Shown one piece after another: positions 1 through 8,048 of a stretch of DNA of 64,000 nucleotides. Position 1 is the stretch's first letter. Every line of letters starts with the position of its first letter. The stretch lies in NCBI RefSeq assembly GCF_000015505.1, contig NC_008757.1, positions 124,001 through 188,000 of the forward strand, read 5' to 3'. The notes beneath the pieces were generated by a model, which made no database searches, had not been told where the DNA came from, and worked only from the letters and a program-made list of their open reading frames with translations. The translations under genes and the position numbers were made by a program. This DNA comes from Polaromonas naphthalenivorans CJ2. GTDB taxonomy: Bacteria; Pseudomonadota; Gammaproteobacteria; Burkholderiales; Burkholderiaceae_C.

Positions 1-26
1 CCACAAGCGCTGTGCGTTCGCCATCT

Positions 27-65
27 AACTCCCGAGCCTGCGGTGGCGGATTTCTCGGGAGTTTT
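27..65. terminator. Bidirectional intrinsic terminator
   Basis: A perfect 10-bp inverted repeat, AACTCCCGAG at 27-36 and CTCGGGAGTT at 54-63, has a 17-base loop and runs into TTTT at 62-65. It lies seven bases beyond the stop of the leftward integrase gene, so it can end that transcript; the opening AA on the other strand gives a weaker T-run, so it may also serve a gene coming from outside the left edge. Confidence 0.65.
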
Positions 66-71
66 GATGAT

Positions 72-1946
72 TTATGTAAAAGCTTTGCTTAGCTCTTCAG
101 CACGCCGTTTAAGCGGCGCACGCCCATAGATCGACATGGTTGTTTCAATGCTGGCATGGCCCATCTGCGCCTGGATCGCATCCATGGCTACGTCCCTTGC
201 GACTGATCGGGCGCCGAACGTATGTCTGAGCCAGTGGGGTGAGGCCCGTTCGAGCTGGGTTCGTTCTTTGGCGGGAAGTGTCGAGTATTGAATTGCGCGC
301 AGCGTCCACGATTTGACATGCTGGTAAAACGGCCGGTAGCCTACTGGCTCCATCGAATCAAGCGTACTGGATATTAAGGGTGCTTTCGGGTCGGCAGTTT
401 CTATGCCGCCAAGCCCCCGGAATTGCAAATAGCGTTGCAGAGCTTCAAATGCCTGATTCGGGATAAAAACATAGCGGTTTTTTGCGCCCTTGCCATGCAC
501 ATACAAAACCCAGCCCTCGGGCTGTTTGTCAAAATCCTTGAGCCGTGCATGTAGAAATTCCATGGAACGCAGTCCGACTGCTTCGAGGAACTTGAAAATA
601 AACCGAATCCGTTCACTGGCCGCAGTTGGTGGTTGTGCATCTATATAACGGATTATTTCGGAATAGCCGAATTCGCTGATGGATTTGCTTTCCTTGACTA
701 TTCGGTTTTTATCATCGCCTGTTTTTCTATTAACCAAAACCCAGGGATTCTGGTTAATGTAAGAGGCTGAGTGAAGCCAGAGGAATAATGCTGAAACCAC
801 AATGACCGACTGGCGGTGGCTGTCGTGGCTGAGCTGGCCACGAAATGGAGCCCACCCCGCTTCAAAGGGCTTGGCTTTGCGCCGAGAAATCCAGCTCGGG
901 GGTATGTTCTGCAAGAAGGCCATATACGCCAAACAGTCCTCGACCGTCATGTCCTTGAATCCAATTGCGTGACGCTCCTGCTGCAGCCACAGCATTAAGC
1001 GCACAGCTTCACGCAAGTAAACAGTCGCGGTGAGTTTGGAGCCAGAGCGCGCTGCTATCCAGGCATTAACTGCGTCCATATCGTTATCGGCCTTGAGAAC
1101 CGAACTGCCGGACAAAATAGGCGTTGACCCGCATGCAGGACTTTCAATGGTTTGGATTTCGCGGTAGGGCGTGTATTGCGAGGGCATCATTGCGAGGGCG
1201 AAGGCCGGCCGGGTGCTCGCTGCTGTGGCGGGCATGATCGAGCCGAGGAACTGCGCGATCCGCTCCGCCTTGAGTTTGCCGACACCGGGCATGAATCTGT
1301 ACCAGCGGCCTGCCGAGTCGATGGCCTGGCGCAGCATGCCCAGGTTGATCAAGCCCGCTGTGACCAGCTTGGAGGCAGTCACGTCATCGAACCAGCCGGC
1401 CACGGGATCACTTTCGGTGGGAACTTCAGCGCTCAATGCTTCAAGCTTGGACAGCAGAGCGAGCTGGCGCTGGCGCAAGCGGTTCCGCCTGGTACTGGAT
1501 GCGACGCCTTTTTCCGACGCTGGGTAGGCATCCCTGTACATCTCCAGCACTTCTGCCGCGCCCCAATCGTCCAGATCGTGCTCTTCAATGTATTGCTCAA
1601 GAGAAGGCATTCGCGCCTTGTCGATATTGACGAAGCCATCTTCGACGGACTTCAAAAACGCCACCGTCTTCGGCTTGACGGTCAGCCCGATGAGCCGCCA
1701 GGCCGATTTCTCGCCATGACGCCTTGCTATGGACCTGACTGCTTCAATGGTCTGTCGGCTTGCGGTAATCGCTTCGTGTCCGTGCTCGACCCCGAGGTAC
1801 AGCTTGCCGGCCTCCCGCGCATCGACGCCTTCGGCAATCGCACGCAAATGAGCGAAGTGATGAAGACCGATTTTCATCACGTACTTGGTGGGCGCAAAAA
1901 AGGGCGTTGATTTCATTGGAGATTTCCGAATAGGGCAGGTTTCCAT
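72..1946 (-). CDS. Tyrosine recombinase / integrase of a mobile island
   Basis: This 624-residue protein is a site-specific tyrosine recombinase, probably the integrase of the island. The N-terminal ~200 residues (PSLEQYIEEHDLDDWGAAEVLEMY region) resemble the extra DUF3701-type phage-integrase N-domain. A SAM-like core-binding domain follows, and the C-terminal ~200 residues are catalytic: the first Arg is in 'VGLRSMEF', then 'HWLRHTFG' and 'GHASIETTMSIYG', with Tyr as nucleophile near residue 606. All key residues are present, so it looks functional. It reads out of the window to the left, which suggests an attachment site beyond base 1. The start used (METCPIRK) is the longest; the internal Met at residue 11 (MKSTPFF) is an equally possible start. 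No excisionase is seen beside it. Confidence 0.9.
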   Translation of the reverse strand: METCPIRKSPMKSTPFFAPTKYVMKIGLHHFAHLRAIAEGVDAREAGKLYLGVEHGHEAITASRQTIEAVRSIARRHGEKSAWRLIGLTVKPKTVAFLKSVEDGFVNIDKARMPSLEQYIEEHDLDDWGAAEVLEMYRDAYPASEKGVASSTRRNRLRQRQLALLSKLEALSAEVPTESDPVAGWFDDVTASKLVTAGLINLGMLRQAIDSAGRWYRFMPGVGKLKAERIAQFLGSIMPATAASTRPAFALAMMPSQYTPYREIQTIESPACGSTPILSGSSVLKADNDMDAVNAWIAARSGSKLTATVYLREAVRLMLWLQQERHAIGFKDMTVEDCLAYMAFLQNIPPSWISRRKAKPFEAGWAPFRGQLSHDSHRQSVIVVSALFLWLHSASYINQNPWVLVNRKTGDDKNRIVKESKSISEFGYSEIIRYIDAQPPTAASERIRFIFKFLEAVGLRSMEFLHARLKDFDKQPEGWVLYVHGKGAKNRYVFIPNQAFEALQRYLQFRGLGGIETADPKAPLISSTLDSMEPVGYRPFYQHVKSWTLRAIQYSTLPAKERTQLERASPHWLRHTFGARSVARDVAMDAIQAQMGHASIETTMSIYGRAPLKRRAEELSKAFT

Positions 1947-2035
1947 TTTGCACCATTCAAATATGAAAGCAAAAAATTGCAGTCAGATAATGCGGCTAAT
2001 CTGATGCCTATCGCCAAAAAAAAAGTGCCAAGCGC

Positions 2036-2289
2036 CGTTCATTCACATAAAACCGTACCTGGTTTTCACATAAAACTGTACCTGCGTGCCTGAAGCGTCC
2101 GCTACCCCGCTCGGCGGCGCTCATCCCCGACTGATTTCGTTCAGCCCGGGAACGGTTTCAGGTGAAATTCCATGCGGGGAACATTTTTGTGTGAAAGGAC
2201 TTCACACAATTTTGGTACTGGATTTTTGAAAATGCAAGGAAATCAACGGCCAGTGCTTGCTGCGATGAGAACAGTTTTATGTGAATGGA
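2036..2289. repeat. Insertion-sequence-like ends flanking a 0.2-kb stretch
   Basis: Two near-identical 20-base direct copies beginning TTCACATAAAAC lie at 2042-2061 and 2065-2084 (one mismatch). An inverted copy of the CATTCACATAAAAC core is at 2274-2287. Tandem copies at one end facing an inverted copy at the other are typical of the ends of IS21-type elements. No transposase lies between them, so this is either a decayed element or a small non-autonomous one. No target duplication was identified. Confidence 0.4.
2188..2208. other. Hairpin beyond the AcrVA2-like fragment
   Basis: A perfect 8-bp inverted repeat, TGTGTGAA at 2188-2195 and TTCACACA at 2201-2208, has a 5-base loop. It lies 35 bases past the stop of the leftward AcrVA2-like fragment. 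There is no clean T-run on the minus side, so it is a weak terminator at best; it could equally be an operator or part of the surrounding insertion-sequence remnant. Confidence 0.3.
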
Positions 2290-2839
2290 CGACCGGCCTG
2301 ACGACAGCCGGCAGGCCATCAATATCGCCCACGTTGATAAGGGTTGGCGGCAGCCAGCGAAAATAAAGTTTGCGCGCGTCAAGAGAGATTTCAGTACCGT
2401 CCTCACGCTTGCGTGGTCCCAATCGAAAGCCATGCCAGTGCGCGCGCCGGAAGTGCCCGCGCGGGCTGCTGTGTTCGCCTCCTGCGCCGCTGGTTTGCTC
2501 CGCCTGATATGCCGCCCGCAGCTTGGCGCCCAGGCGAACGCCAACGTCCCACTTTGTAGGGCCAGCAGCCGGGAACAAGCGCCAGCCGTCGCGCCGTGTG
2601 CGCGTGAGTTCGGGATTGGCCGGATGTCCGGGCTTGCCGCGCCGGGTGTACTCGACATCAGCGCACAGGTACAGCAGCAGGTTGAGGACCGGCCGCAGCC
2701 AGCTGTACTGGGCTGCAATGACCTCATTTTCGGACTGGGCGATATAGTTGCCTCCAGCTTTGACCCACTCGGCCAGCGCAGAACGCAGGCTGTCGTCCAG
2801 CGAGCCTACACCCAGCTCAAGGTACTGTGACTTCGGCAT
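2243..2839 (-). pseudogene. AcrVA2-like protein fragment (5'-truncated)
   Basis: The 198-residue frame matches the C-terminal part of the widespread AcrVA2-like family as I know it. It has a 'VLNLLLYLCADVEY' helix, 'GWRLFPAAGPTKWDVGVRLG', 'FRRAHWHGFRLGP' and 'LYFRWLPPTLINVGDIDGLPAVVRPV'. Full-length relatives, including the type V-A anti-CRISPR AcrVA2 (about 320 residues), have an additional N-terminal part. Here an in-frame TAG lies about 11 codons before the Met, so the N-terminal 100 or more residues are missing. It is divergent from the CARF-sigma-54 regulator. Most relatives sit on mobile elements and have no proven anti-CRISPR function; the family call is good, but activity is doubtful because of the truncation. 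Confidence 0.65.
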
Positions 2840-2921
2840 GAGCTGGTCGCCCGTGTCGGTACCCGTAGTGGTCTAAAGCGTTTATTGAAGTCAACGCGAA
2901 AAATCCATTGCTAGCTCCACT

Positions 2922-2957
2922 TTTACCAAGCATGTAACTGGTTACATGCTTGGTAAA
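2922..2957. promoter_or_regulatory. Perfect 36-bp palindrome upstream of the CARF regulator
   Basis: A 17-bp arm (TTTACCAAGCATGTAAC, 2922-2938), two bases (TG) and the exact reverse complement (2941-2957) lie 18 bases before the GTG start of the sigma-54 activator and 83 bases from the divergent AcrVA2-like fragment. There is no following T-run, so a DNA-binding site fits better than a terminator. A related half (TTTTACCAA then TATGTGTAC) recurs at 4608-4626 upstream of the target operon, which suggests that both are bound by the same regulator. Confidence 0.6.
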
Positions 2958-2974
2958 GCACTTATCATTCGTAG

Positions 2975-4513
2975 GTGAAAAAAACAACGTGGCTGGTTGC
3001 CTGGATCGGCAAAACCGACCATGAGGCCGCAGAAGGTCTCTCCAGTGCCAACCAAGGGCCGATTGCTGGTGCGTTGCTGGGTGCCCAGAGGTTCGACAAG
3101 GTTTACCTGCTGACGAATTACCCGCATGCGCGCAGCGTGGTTTTTTGCACATGGCTGGAGGCCACCACAGGCTATTTACCTGATCAGGTCGAGCTTTACG
3201 ACATCGATTTGCCCAGTCCCATCGACTACGCTGCGATCTATTCAGCGGTCTGCAGCAACCTCCTGGCGGCGCGTCTTCCCCGCGACGAGGTGCAACTCAC
3301 GTTCCATCTCAGCCCTGGCACACCGGCCATGGCGGCGATCTGGATCATCCTGTCGAAGACACGTTTTCCTGCTCGCCTGATCCAGACTTCACGCGAGCGC
3401 GGTATCGAGCCAGTTGATTTCGAATTCGATCTGGCAAGTGACTTTTTGCCCGAGTTTCTCGAACGTGGCAGCGCGCGGATCGAGCGCCTGTCCGCCAGTC
3501 CCGTGGGCGCGGTTGCGCAAGAGTTTGTCGCCATCGTTCACCAGAGCACGGTCATGCGCGAGCAGATCGAATTGGCTCGCCGCGTGGCGGTGTATGACGT
3601 GCCCGTGTTGATTCTGGGTGAGTCAGGCACGGGCAAGGAGCTGTTTGCCCAAGCCCTTCATGCCGCCAATCCGAAACGCAAGAATGCCCTCTTTGTTCCG
3701 GTCAACTGCGGGGCCATTCCGACTGAGCTGGCGAACTCCGAGCTGTTCGGCCACGCCAAGGGCGCGTTCACGGGCGCGGTCAAATCGCATGATGGTTATT
3801 TCACCCAGGCCGATGGCGGAACGCTGTTTCTCGATGAAATTGGCGATCTACCGCTGGATGCCCAGGTGCGCCTGCTCCGCGTGCTGCAGAACAAGGAAGT
3901 CACGCCAGTGGGATCAGGTACGGCCCGCAAGGTCGATGTTCGCATTGTTGCTGCGACACATCGTGACCTGGCGGCCGATGTTGCCGTAGGGCGTTTTCGG
4001 GAAGACCTTTTTCACCGACTGGCCGTGGGCATTCTTCGGCTGCCCCCGCTTCGCGAGCGTCGCGGCGATCTGGATGTACTGATCGACCTCTTTTTGAGCG
4101 CCTTCAATGACGATGCCCGTGATCGCCCCGAGGCGCAGCATAAAGTGCTTTCCGAGTCAGCCAGAAAACTTTTGCACACGCATGAGTGGCCGGGCAATGT
4201 ACGGGAATTGCAGCACACCTTGTTGCGAGCTGCCATTTGGTCGCCTGGCGAGTCCATCGATACGCGCGATGTCGAATCGGCCATCTTTCAGGTGCGCCGA
4301 ATCAGCGATGCCGTCCTGAATCAGCCAATTTCGCAGGGCATCGAGCTCCAGCAGCTTCTTGATCGGGTGGCTCGTCACTACATGGAGCGTGCGCTCGAGC
4401 ACACGGGTCATCGGAAAGCGGCTGCAGCCAAGCTGCTGGGTTTTTCAAATCACCAGACACTGCTCAACTGGGAAAAGCGGCTTGGCGTCGGGAAGGGGGA
4501 ATCCGATGATTGA
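2975..4513 (+). CDS. CARF-domain sigma-54-dependent transcriptional activator
   Basis: A 512-residue RtcR-type regulator. Residues 1-170 form a Rossmann-like CARF domain: beta strand 'TWLVAWIG', '[19 protein letters not shown]', and the diagnostic ligand loop 'HLSPGTPAM' followed by a helix. Known CARF domains sense cyclic oligonucleotides or, in RtcR, RNA ends with 2',3'-cyclic phosphate. Residues ~190-425 are the sigma-54-interacting AAA+ domain with Walker A 'GESGTGKE' (~214), the sigma-54 contact loop GAFTGA (~263) and Walker B '[12 protein letters not shown]'. The C-terminus (~455-505) is a Fis-type helix-turn-helix ('[25 protein letters not shown]'). It begins with GTG at 2975 after a weak ribosome site. 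The next gene downstream has a sigma-54 promoter, so this is very probably its dedicated activator. The ligand is unknown. Confidence 0.9.
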   Translation: MKKTTWLVAWIGKTDHEAAEGLSSANQGPIAGALLGAQRFDKVYLLTNYPHARSVVFCTWLEATTGYLPDQVELYDIDLPSPIDYAAIYSAVCSNLLAARLPRDEVQLTFHLSPGTPAMAAIWIILSKTRFPARLIQTSRERGIEPVDFEFDLASDFLPEFLERGSARIERLSASPVGAVAQEFVAIVHQSTVMREQIELARRVAVYDVPVLILGESGTGKELFAQALHAANPKRKNALFVPVNCGAIPTELANSELFGHAKGAFTGAVKSHDGYFTQADGGTLFLDEIGDLPLDAQVRLLRVLQNKEVTPVGSGTARKVDVRIVAATHRDLAADVAVGRFREDLFHRLAVGILRLPPLRERRGDLDVLIDLFLSAFNDDARDRPEAQHKVLSESARKLLHTHEWPGNVRELQHTLLRAAIWSPGESIDTRDVESAIFQVRRISDAVLNQPISQGIELQQLLDRVARHYMERALEHTGHRKAAAAKLLGFSNHQTLLNWEKRLGVGKGESDD

Positions 4514-4580
4514 CCGCAAAGGGTCTCGAACGGTTCGTCGTTCACAAAACATCCTTTGTGGGATGAAAAAATGAATGTTC

Positions 4581-4626
4581 GCAAGATAACTTGCATAAAG
4601 GTAATTATTTTTACCAATATGTGTAC
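4581..4626. promoter_or_regulatory. Probable upstream activator sites for the CARF regulator
   Basis: Two short palindromes lie about 80-125 bases before the expected transcription start: GCAAG-ATAA-CTTGC (4581-4594) and GGTAA-N6-TTACC (4600-4615). The second runs into TTTTACCAA and TATGTGTAC (4608-4626), which resembles half of the perfect palindrome at 2922-2957. This distance is normal for enhancer sites of sigma-54 activators. The assignment to the regulator at 2975 is inferred. Confidence 0.5.
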
Positions 4627-4677
4627 TGACGCGCGCTTAAGTCGTTGATTTTTAATGAAGATCACTTCCGCCTTGTG

Positions 4678-4693
4678 TCGGCACGGTTCTCGC
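4678..4693 (+). promoter_or_regulatory. Sigma-54 (-24/-12) promoter
   Basis: The sequence TCGGCACGGTTCTCGC has GG at 4680-4681 and GC at 4692-4693 with exactly 10 bases between them, and matches the strong -24 half GGCACG. The -12 half, TCGC, is one base from TTGC. Transcription would begin near 4704-4705, 20 bases before the ATG at 4725, which rules out the upstream ATG at 4695 as the start. It lies directly downstream of a gene for a sigma-54 activator. Confidence 0.75.
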
Positions 4694-4724
4694 GATGACT
4701 CTTGTATCCCATCAGGAGTCATTC

Positions 4725-5060
4725 ATGTTCAACAGCATCACGTCACTTCCTCCGCCTTTGTTCCCCTTGAGCCTCACGAACCACGCGGCCATTCGCATGC
4801 AGCAGCGCGGTATCAGCAGGGCAGCATTGCAGGCGGTCCTGGACTTTGGGCGCCGCATACATGCCAAAGGGCTGACCTTCTATGTGGTGGGGCGCAAGGA
4901 AGTGGCTCTTTATGCCGATCGTGGTGTGAACCTGGCCAATTTCGAGGGGCTGCAGGTGCTGGTCGCGGCTGACGGGGCGGTAGTCACCACATACCGCAGC
5001 CGCGATCTGCATGCCATCAAGGTGCAGGCACGCGGTCGCCCTTCCAAACAGCATCACTAA
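4725..5060 (+). CDS. Small DUF4258-like protein, first gene of the TerY-P operon
   Basis: This 111-residue protein has the pattern 'NHAAIRMQQRGIS..ALQAVLDFGRRI' followed by 'YVVGRKEVALYADRGVNLANFEGLQVLVAADGAVVTTYRS', which resembles DUF4258-type proteins, a small alpha/beta fold related to RelE/BrnT-like toxins. No catalytic residues are proven. The start at 4725 is chosen because of an AGGAG site at 4714-4718 and because the sigma-54 promoter would start transcripts near 4705. It is the first product of the operon and is followed 26 bases later by the VWA gene. It might be a sensor or a small toxin-like component; the function is unknown. Confidence 0.7.
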   Translation: MFNSITSLPPPLFPLSLTNHAAIRMQQRGISRAALQAVLDFGRRIHAKGLTFYVVGRKEVALYADRGVNLANFEGLQVLVAADGAVVTTYRSRDLHAIKVQARGRPSKQHH

Positions 5061-5086
5061 ATTTCATCCAACAAAAGGAGTCCTCC

Positions 5087-5890
5087 ATGGGCTGGGCCAG
5101 TTACCAAGAAGACAACGAGAGTCGTTTTCACCAAGCAACCATTATTCGCAACAAGGAACACGAAGCCATGAAATCCGCACCGTCAGATTCAGCGAAAACC
5201 ACGCCAGCCGCAACCCGGCTTAAAGCCTTTGCCGCACCGCAGGCACGTCCGCTGCCCGTTATCGTGCTGGCCGATGTGAGCGGCAGCATGAGTGAAAACG
5301 GCAAGATCGATGCCCTGAATGTGGCCCTGAAGGAGATGATTCTCAGTTTTGGCAAGGAGTCTGGTCTTCGCGCCGAGATTCAGGTCGGCTTGATTACCTT
5401 TGGCGGGCGTGAAGCACACGAGCACCTGCCGCTGGTAGCAGCGAAAGTTATCGGCGGTGTGGAAGCGTTCAAGGCCAATGGGGGTACGCCGATGGGCTCG
5501 GCTTTTGCGCTTGCGCGCAAGCTGCTCGAAGACAAGGAGCAGATTCCGTCACGCGCCTACCGGCCGGTCTTGATCCTCGTCTCAGATGGTGCACCGACCG
5601 ATGCCTGGGAGGCACCCCTGGCAGACCTGAAGGCCAGCGAGCGGGGCCAGAAAGCCACGCGCTTTGCCATGGCCATTGGCGCCGATGCCGATCTGGACAT
5701 GCTGGCCCAGTTCCCCAATGACAGAGAAGCCCCCGTGTTTAAAACCCACGAAGCACGAGACATCGGGCGCTTTTTTCGCGCCGTCACGATGAGTGTGGTG
5801 TCTCGCTCCACCAGTGCCGCGCCGGATCAGCCGGTGACGCTGGATATGGAGGATGGCTTGACGGACGATCTCGATCTGGACACGCTGTAA
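5087..5890 (+). CDS. TerY-like von Willebrand factor A (VWA) protein
   Basis: A 267-residue cytoplasmic VWA protein. After a ~60-residue leader comes 'PVIVLADVSGSMSENGK', the DxSxS metal-ion-dependent adhesion site. The third-position Thr is in 'GGTPMGSA' and the Asp in 'LVSDGAPTD', so the metal site is complete. It matches TerY of the TerY-phosphorylation triad, in which a VWA protein is coupled to a PP2C phosphatase and a protein kinase. The start follows AAAGGAGT. The next gene begins with GTG immediately after the stop, so translation is coupled. It probably scaffolds or is the substrate of the kinase/phosphatase pair. Confidence 0.85.
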   Translation: MGWASYQEDNESRFHQATIIRNKEHEAMKSAPSDSAKTTPAATRLKAFAAPQARPLPVIVLADVSGSMSENGKIDALNVALKEMILSFGKESGLRAEIQVGLITFGGREAHEHLPLVAAKVIGGVEAFKANGGTPMGSAFALARKLLEDKEQIPSRAYRPVLILVSDGAPTDAWEAPLADLKASERGQKATRFAMAIGADADLDMLAQFPNDREAPVFKTHEARDIGRFFRAVTMSVVSRSTSAAPDQPVTLDMEDGLTDDLDLDTL

Positions 5891-6607
5891 GTGTTGCGTG
5901 CTGCAGGGGCGTGTGTCACCGGGCCGGCCCACCTGAGCGACGGGCAAGACGGGCAGGACGCCCTTGCGCTGCGGGGATGGCGTGGCGGCTGGATCGCGGC
6001 GGTGGCCGATGGTTTGGGGTCACGCACCAACAGCAGGACAGGTGCCCGGCTGGCCGTGCAGGCTGCCCAGCAGGTCGCTCGGCAGTTGCCATTACAGGCA
6101 GGCGCCTGGCGCGACGTACCAGCTCGGGAAGTGGCTACTCGCATCTATCGTCGCTGGCTGGCCACTGTGCCCTGGACGGAAAAATCAAGCGCGGCCACGA
6201 CGCTGCTACTGCTGGCCTGTGATGCGCAAGGATACGCGCGCATCTGGCAGATCGGCGATGGCCTGGTGCTGTGCCGCCTCCGGGGGGAAGTGCAGGTGAT
6301 CACACCGGAGCGCACGGGGTTTGGCAACCAGACCCGGGCGCTGGGGGTCCAGCGTGCCTGGTCGGACTGGAACACAGCCAGCTTCAGGCTGGAAAAACCG
6401 GATGACCTGGTGATGCTGATGACCGATGGCGTGGCTGATGATTTGCCAGCGCCAACGCTGGACGGTTTTACCGCCGTGGTGCATCGCGAGCTGGCGCAGC
6501 GCAGCCGGCGCCAGGCTCGCCGGTGGCTGACGCACGAGCTGACACATTGGGCCACGCCGCAGCACGCCGATGACAAAACGGTGGCCGTGGTATTCAAGGA
6601 TAAATAA
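5891..6607 (+). CDS. PP2C-family serine/threonine phosphatase
   Basis: A 238-residue PPM/PP2C phosphatase. Metal-binding motifs are visible in order: 'AAVADGLGS' near residue 38, 'IWQIGDGLVLC' near 120, 'LVMLMTDGVADD' near 178 and a terminal 'ADDKTVAVV' near 226. It starts with GTG directly after the TAA of the VWA gene and ends 6 bases before the kinase, making the middle member of the VWA-phosphatase-kinase triad. It most likely reverses phosphorylation by the neighbouring kinase. Confidence 0.88.
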   Translation: MLRAAGACVTGPAHLSDGQDGQDALALRGWRGGWIAAVADGLGSRTNSRTGARLAVQAAQQVARQLPLQAGAWRDVPAREVATRIYRRWLATVPWTEKSSAATTLLLLACDAQGYARIWQIGDGLVLCRLRGEVQVITPERTGFGNQTRALGVQRAWSDWNTASFRLEKPDDLVMLMTDGVADDLPAPTLDGFTAVVHRELAQRSRRQARRWLTHELTHWATPQHADDKTVAVVFKDK

Positions 6608-6613
6608 ATTCTC

Positions 6614-8041
6614 ATGAACACAAGCAATAACAAAAATCAGGGCAGCGCGGTCAAGAAACAACGCGTGCAGGACGACCGGGGCACGGTGTACGAATTGAGT
6701 GAAAAGCTGGCAGAAGGCGGGCAAGGTGTCGTTTTGCGTACCCGACACGACAGCCGCCTGCTCGTCAAAGTCAGCAAATGGCCTGACAGCGATCCACGCA
6801 CCCAGGCCTGGCAGCGCCAGATCCAAGTGGTGCATCGCATGCCCATTGTTGAAAATGAACTGCCCATTGCCATGCCCATGGCACTCATCGTCAAGCCGCG
6901 AGCGGGTTATGTGATGGAGTTGATGGAAGGCTTGGTGCCTTTGGAAGATCTTTTGATCCAGGCGCAGGAGGCTTTTAACCAAGGCAACGGCTTGCAGGGC
7001 TTCGTGGCATCGGGCGGGCTGGACCGCAGGCTGAGACTGCTGGCACGCCTTGCCAGAGTGATGGCCAAAGTGCATGGACTGGCCATTGCCCATGGGGATC
7101 TTTCCCCAAAAAACGTATTTGTCTCCAGTTCCCATGAGCATGCCCAGGTGTGGCTGATTGACTGCGACAACCTGAGCTACGCGGTGCGCAACAGCAGCTT
7201 GCAGCTCTACACCCCCGACTACGGTGCGCCTGAACTCCTGCGGGGAGAAGCGGGCATCAGCACCTACACCGATGTCTGGAGCTTTGCAGTGATGGCCTTT
7301 CAATTGCTGGCGGCGCTTCACCCCCTCAAGGGTGGCGAAATGGTGGATCAGGACAGCGAGCTGGAGACGCCGGCATTGCGAGGTGAACTGCCCTGGGTGG
7401 ATCATCCGGACGATGAACGCAACCGGGCCTCCATGGGCGTTTCTCGCGATCTGGTTTGCACCCCGGCGCTTCAGCAGTTGTTTGACCGCTGTTTTCGTGT
7501 CGGTCTGATCAACGCTGAAGAGCGTCCCGTGATGTCCGAATGGGCCGAGGTGCTCGAAGCTGCCGCTGCGCAGCAGGTGCTTTGCAGTACGGCCAGTGAG
7601 GGCTGTGGCAGCACTTTCCTGTGGAACGCAGCGCTGGTTTGCCCGTTCTGCGACACCCGGCATGCAGCCGGCACGGCTCTGCGCCTGAGCCACTTTGTGG
7701 TGGCGCCGCTCAGCGAGCTGGGTGAGGATGCCAAGCCGCCAGATCGCTGGATACCAACTTATTTCCATCAGGTCATTGCACTGCAGCCAGTCGAGCTGAG
7801 GGCGGCTCCTCCGGGAACCGCAAATTATTCAGAGAGCGAACTTGTCGCAACAGTCTGGATCGATGGTGATGAATTGGTGATGCGGCCTGCCAGCGGTGCC
7901 AATGTGCTGTTTCAGGCGTCTGGCAGTTCCAAGCTCGTGCCTGTGCCCAGACGTTTCTCACTGCCACGCAATTCGGTTCCGCATGCCTTGCATTTCGGCG
8001 GGTCAGCACACATTCATGACGCCTGGCGTTTCAAGTGGTGA
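6614..8041 (+). CDS. Protein kinase of the TerY-P triad with C-terminal zinc-binding segment
   Basis: A 475-residue eukaryotic-type kinase. The glycine loop is 'LAEGGQGVV' (~36), the ATP lysine is in 'RLLVKVSK', the catalytic loop is 'HGDLSPKNV' (~160), and the metal motif usually written DFG reads DCD ('WLIDCDNL'). 'YGAPELL' and 'DVWSFAVMAFQLL' mark the activation segment and helix F. After the kinase domain a Cys cluster ('CSTASEGCGSTF' and 'CPFCDTRH', ~320-350) looks like a zinc ribbon, followed by ~110 residues with no recognised domain, possibly a beta-rich (FHA-like) fold. It is 6 bases after the phosphatase and 7 bases before the helicase. The DCD variant is unusual but keeps the metal-binding Asp, so activity is expected. 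Confidence 0.87.
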   Translation: MNTSNNKNQGSAVKKQRVQDDRGTVYELSEKLAEGGQGVVLRTRHDSRLLVKVSKWPDSDPRTQAWQRQIQVVHRMPIVENELPIAMPMALIVKPRAGYVMELMEGLVPLEDLLIQAQEAFNQGNGLQGFVASGGLDRRLRLLARLARVMAKVHGLAIAHGDLSPKNVFVSSSHEHAQVWLIDCDNLSYAVRNSSLQLYTPDYGAPELLRGEAGISTYTDVWSFAVMAFQLLAALHPLKGGEMVDQDSELETPALRGELPWVDHPDDERNRASMGVSRDLVCTPALQQLFDRCFRVGLINAEERPVMSEWAEVLEAAAAQQVLCSTASEGCGSTFLWNAALVCPFCDTRHAAGTALRLSHFVVAPLSELGEDAKPPDRWIPTYFHQVIALQPVELRAAPPGTANYSESELVATVWIDGDELVMRPASGANVLFQASGSSKLVPVPRRFSLPRNSVPHALHFGGSAHIHDAWRFKW

Positions 8042-8048
8042 GATACGC

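Noticed and set aside
4695..4724. Upstream ATG for the DUF4258-like gene
   Set aside because: It lies before the predicted transcription start of the sigma-54 promoter and lacks a ribosome site.
7896..8048. Longer start for the helicase gene inside the kinase gene
   Set aside because: It would overlap the kinase by 146 bases; ATG 8049 follows the kinase stop directly, in keeping with the tight spacing of the operon.
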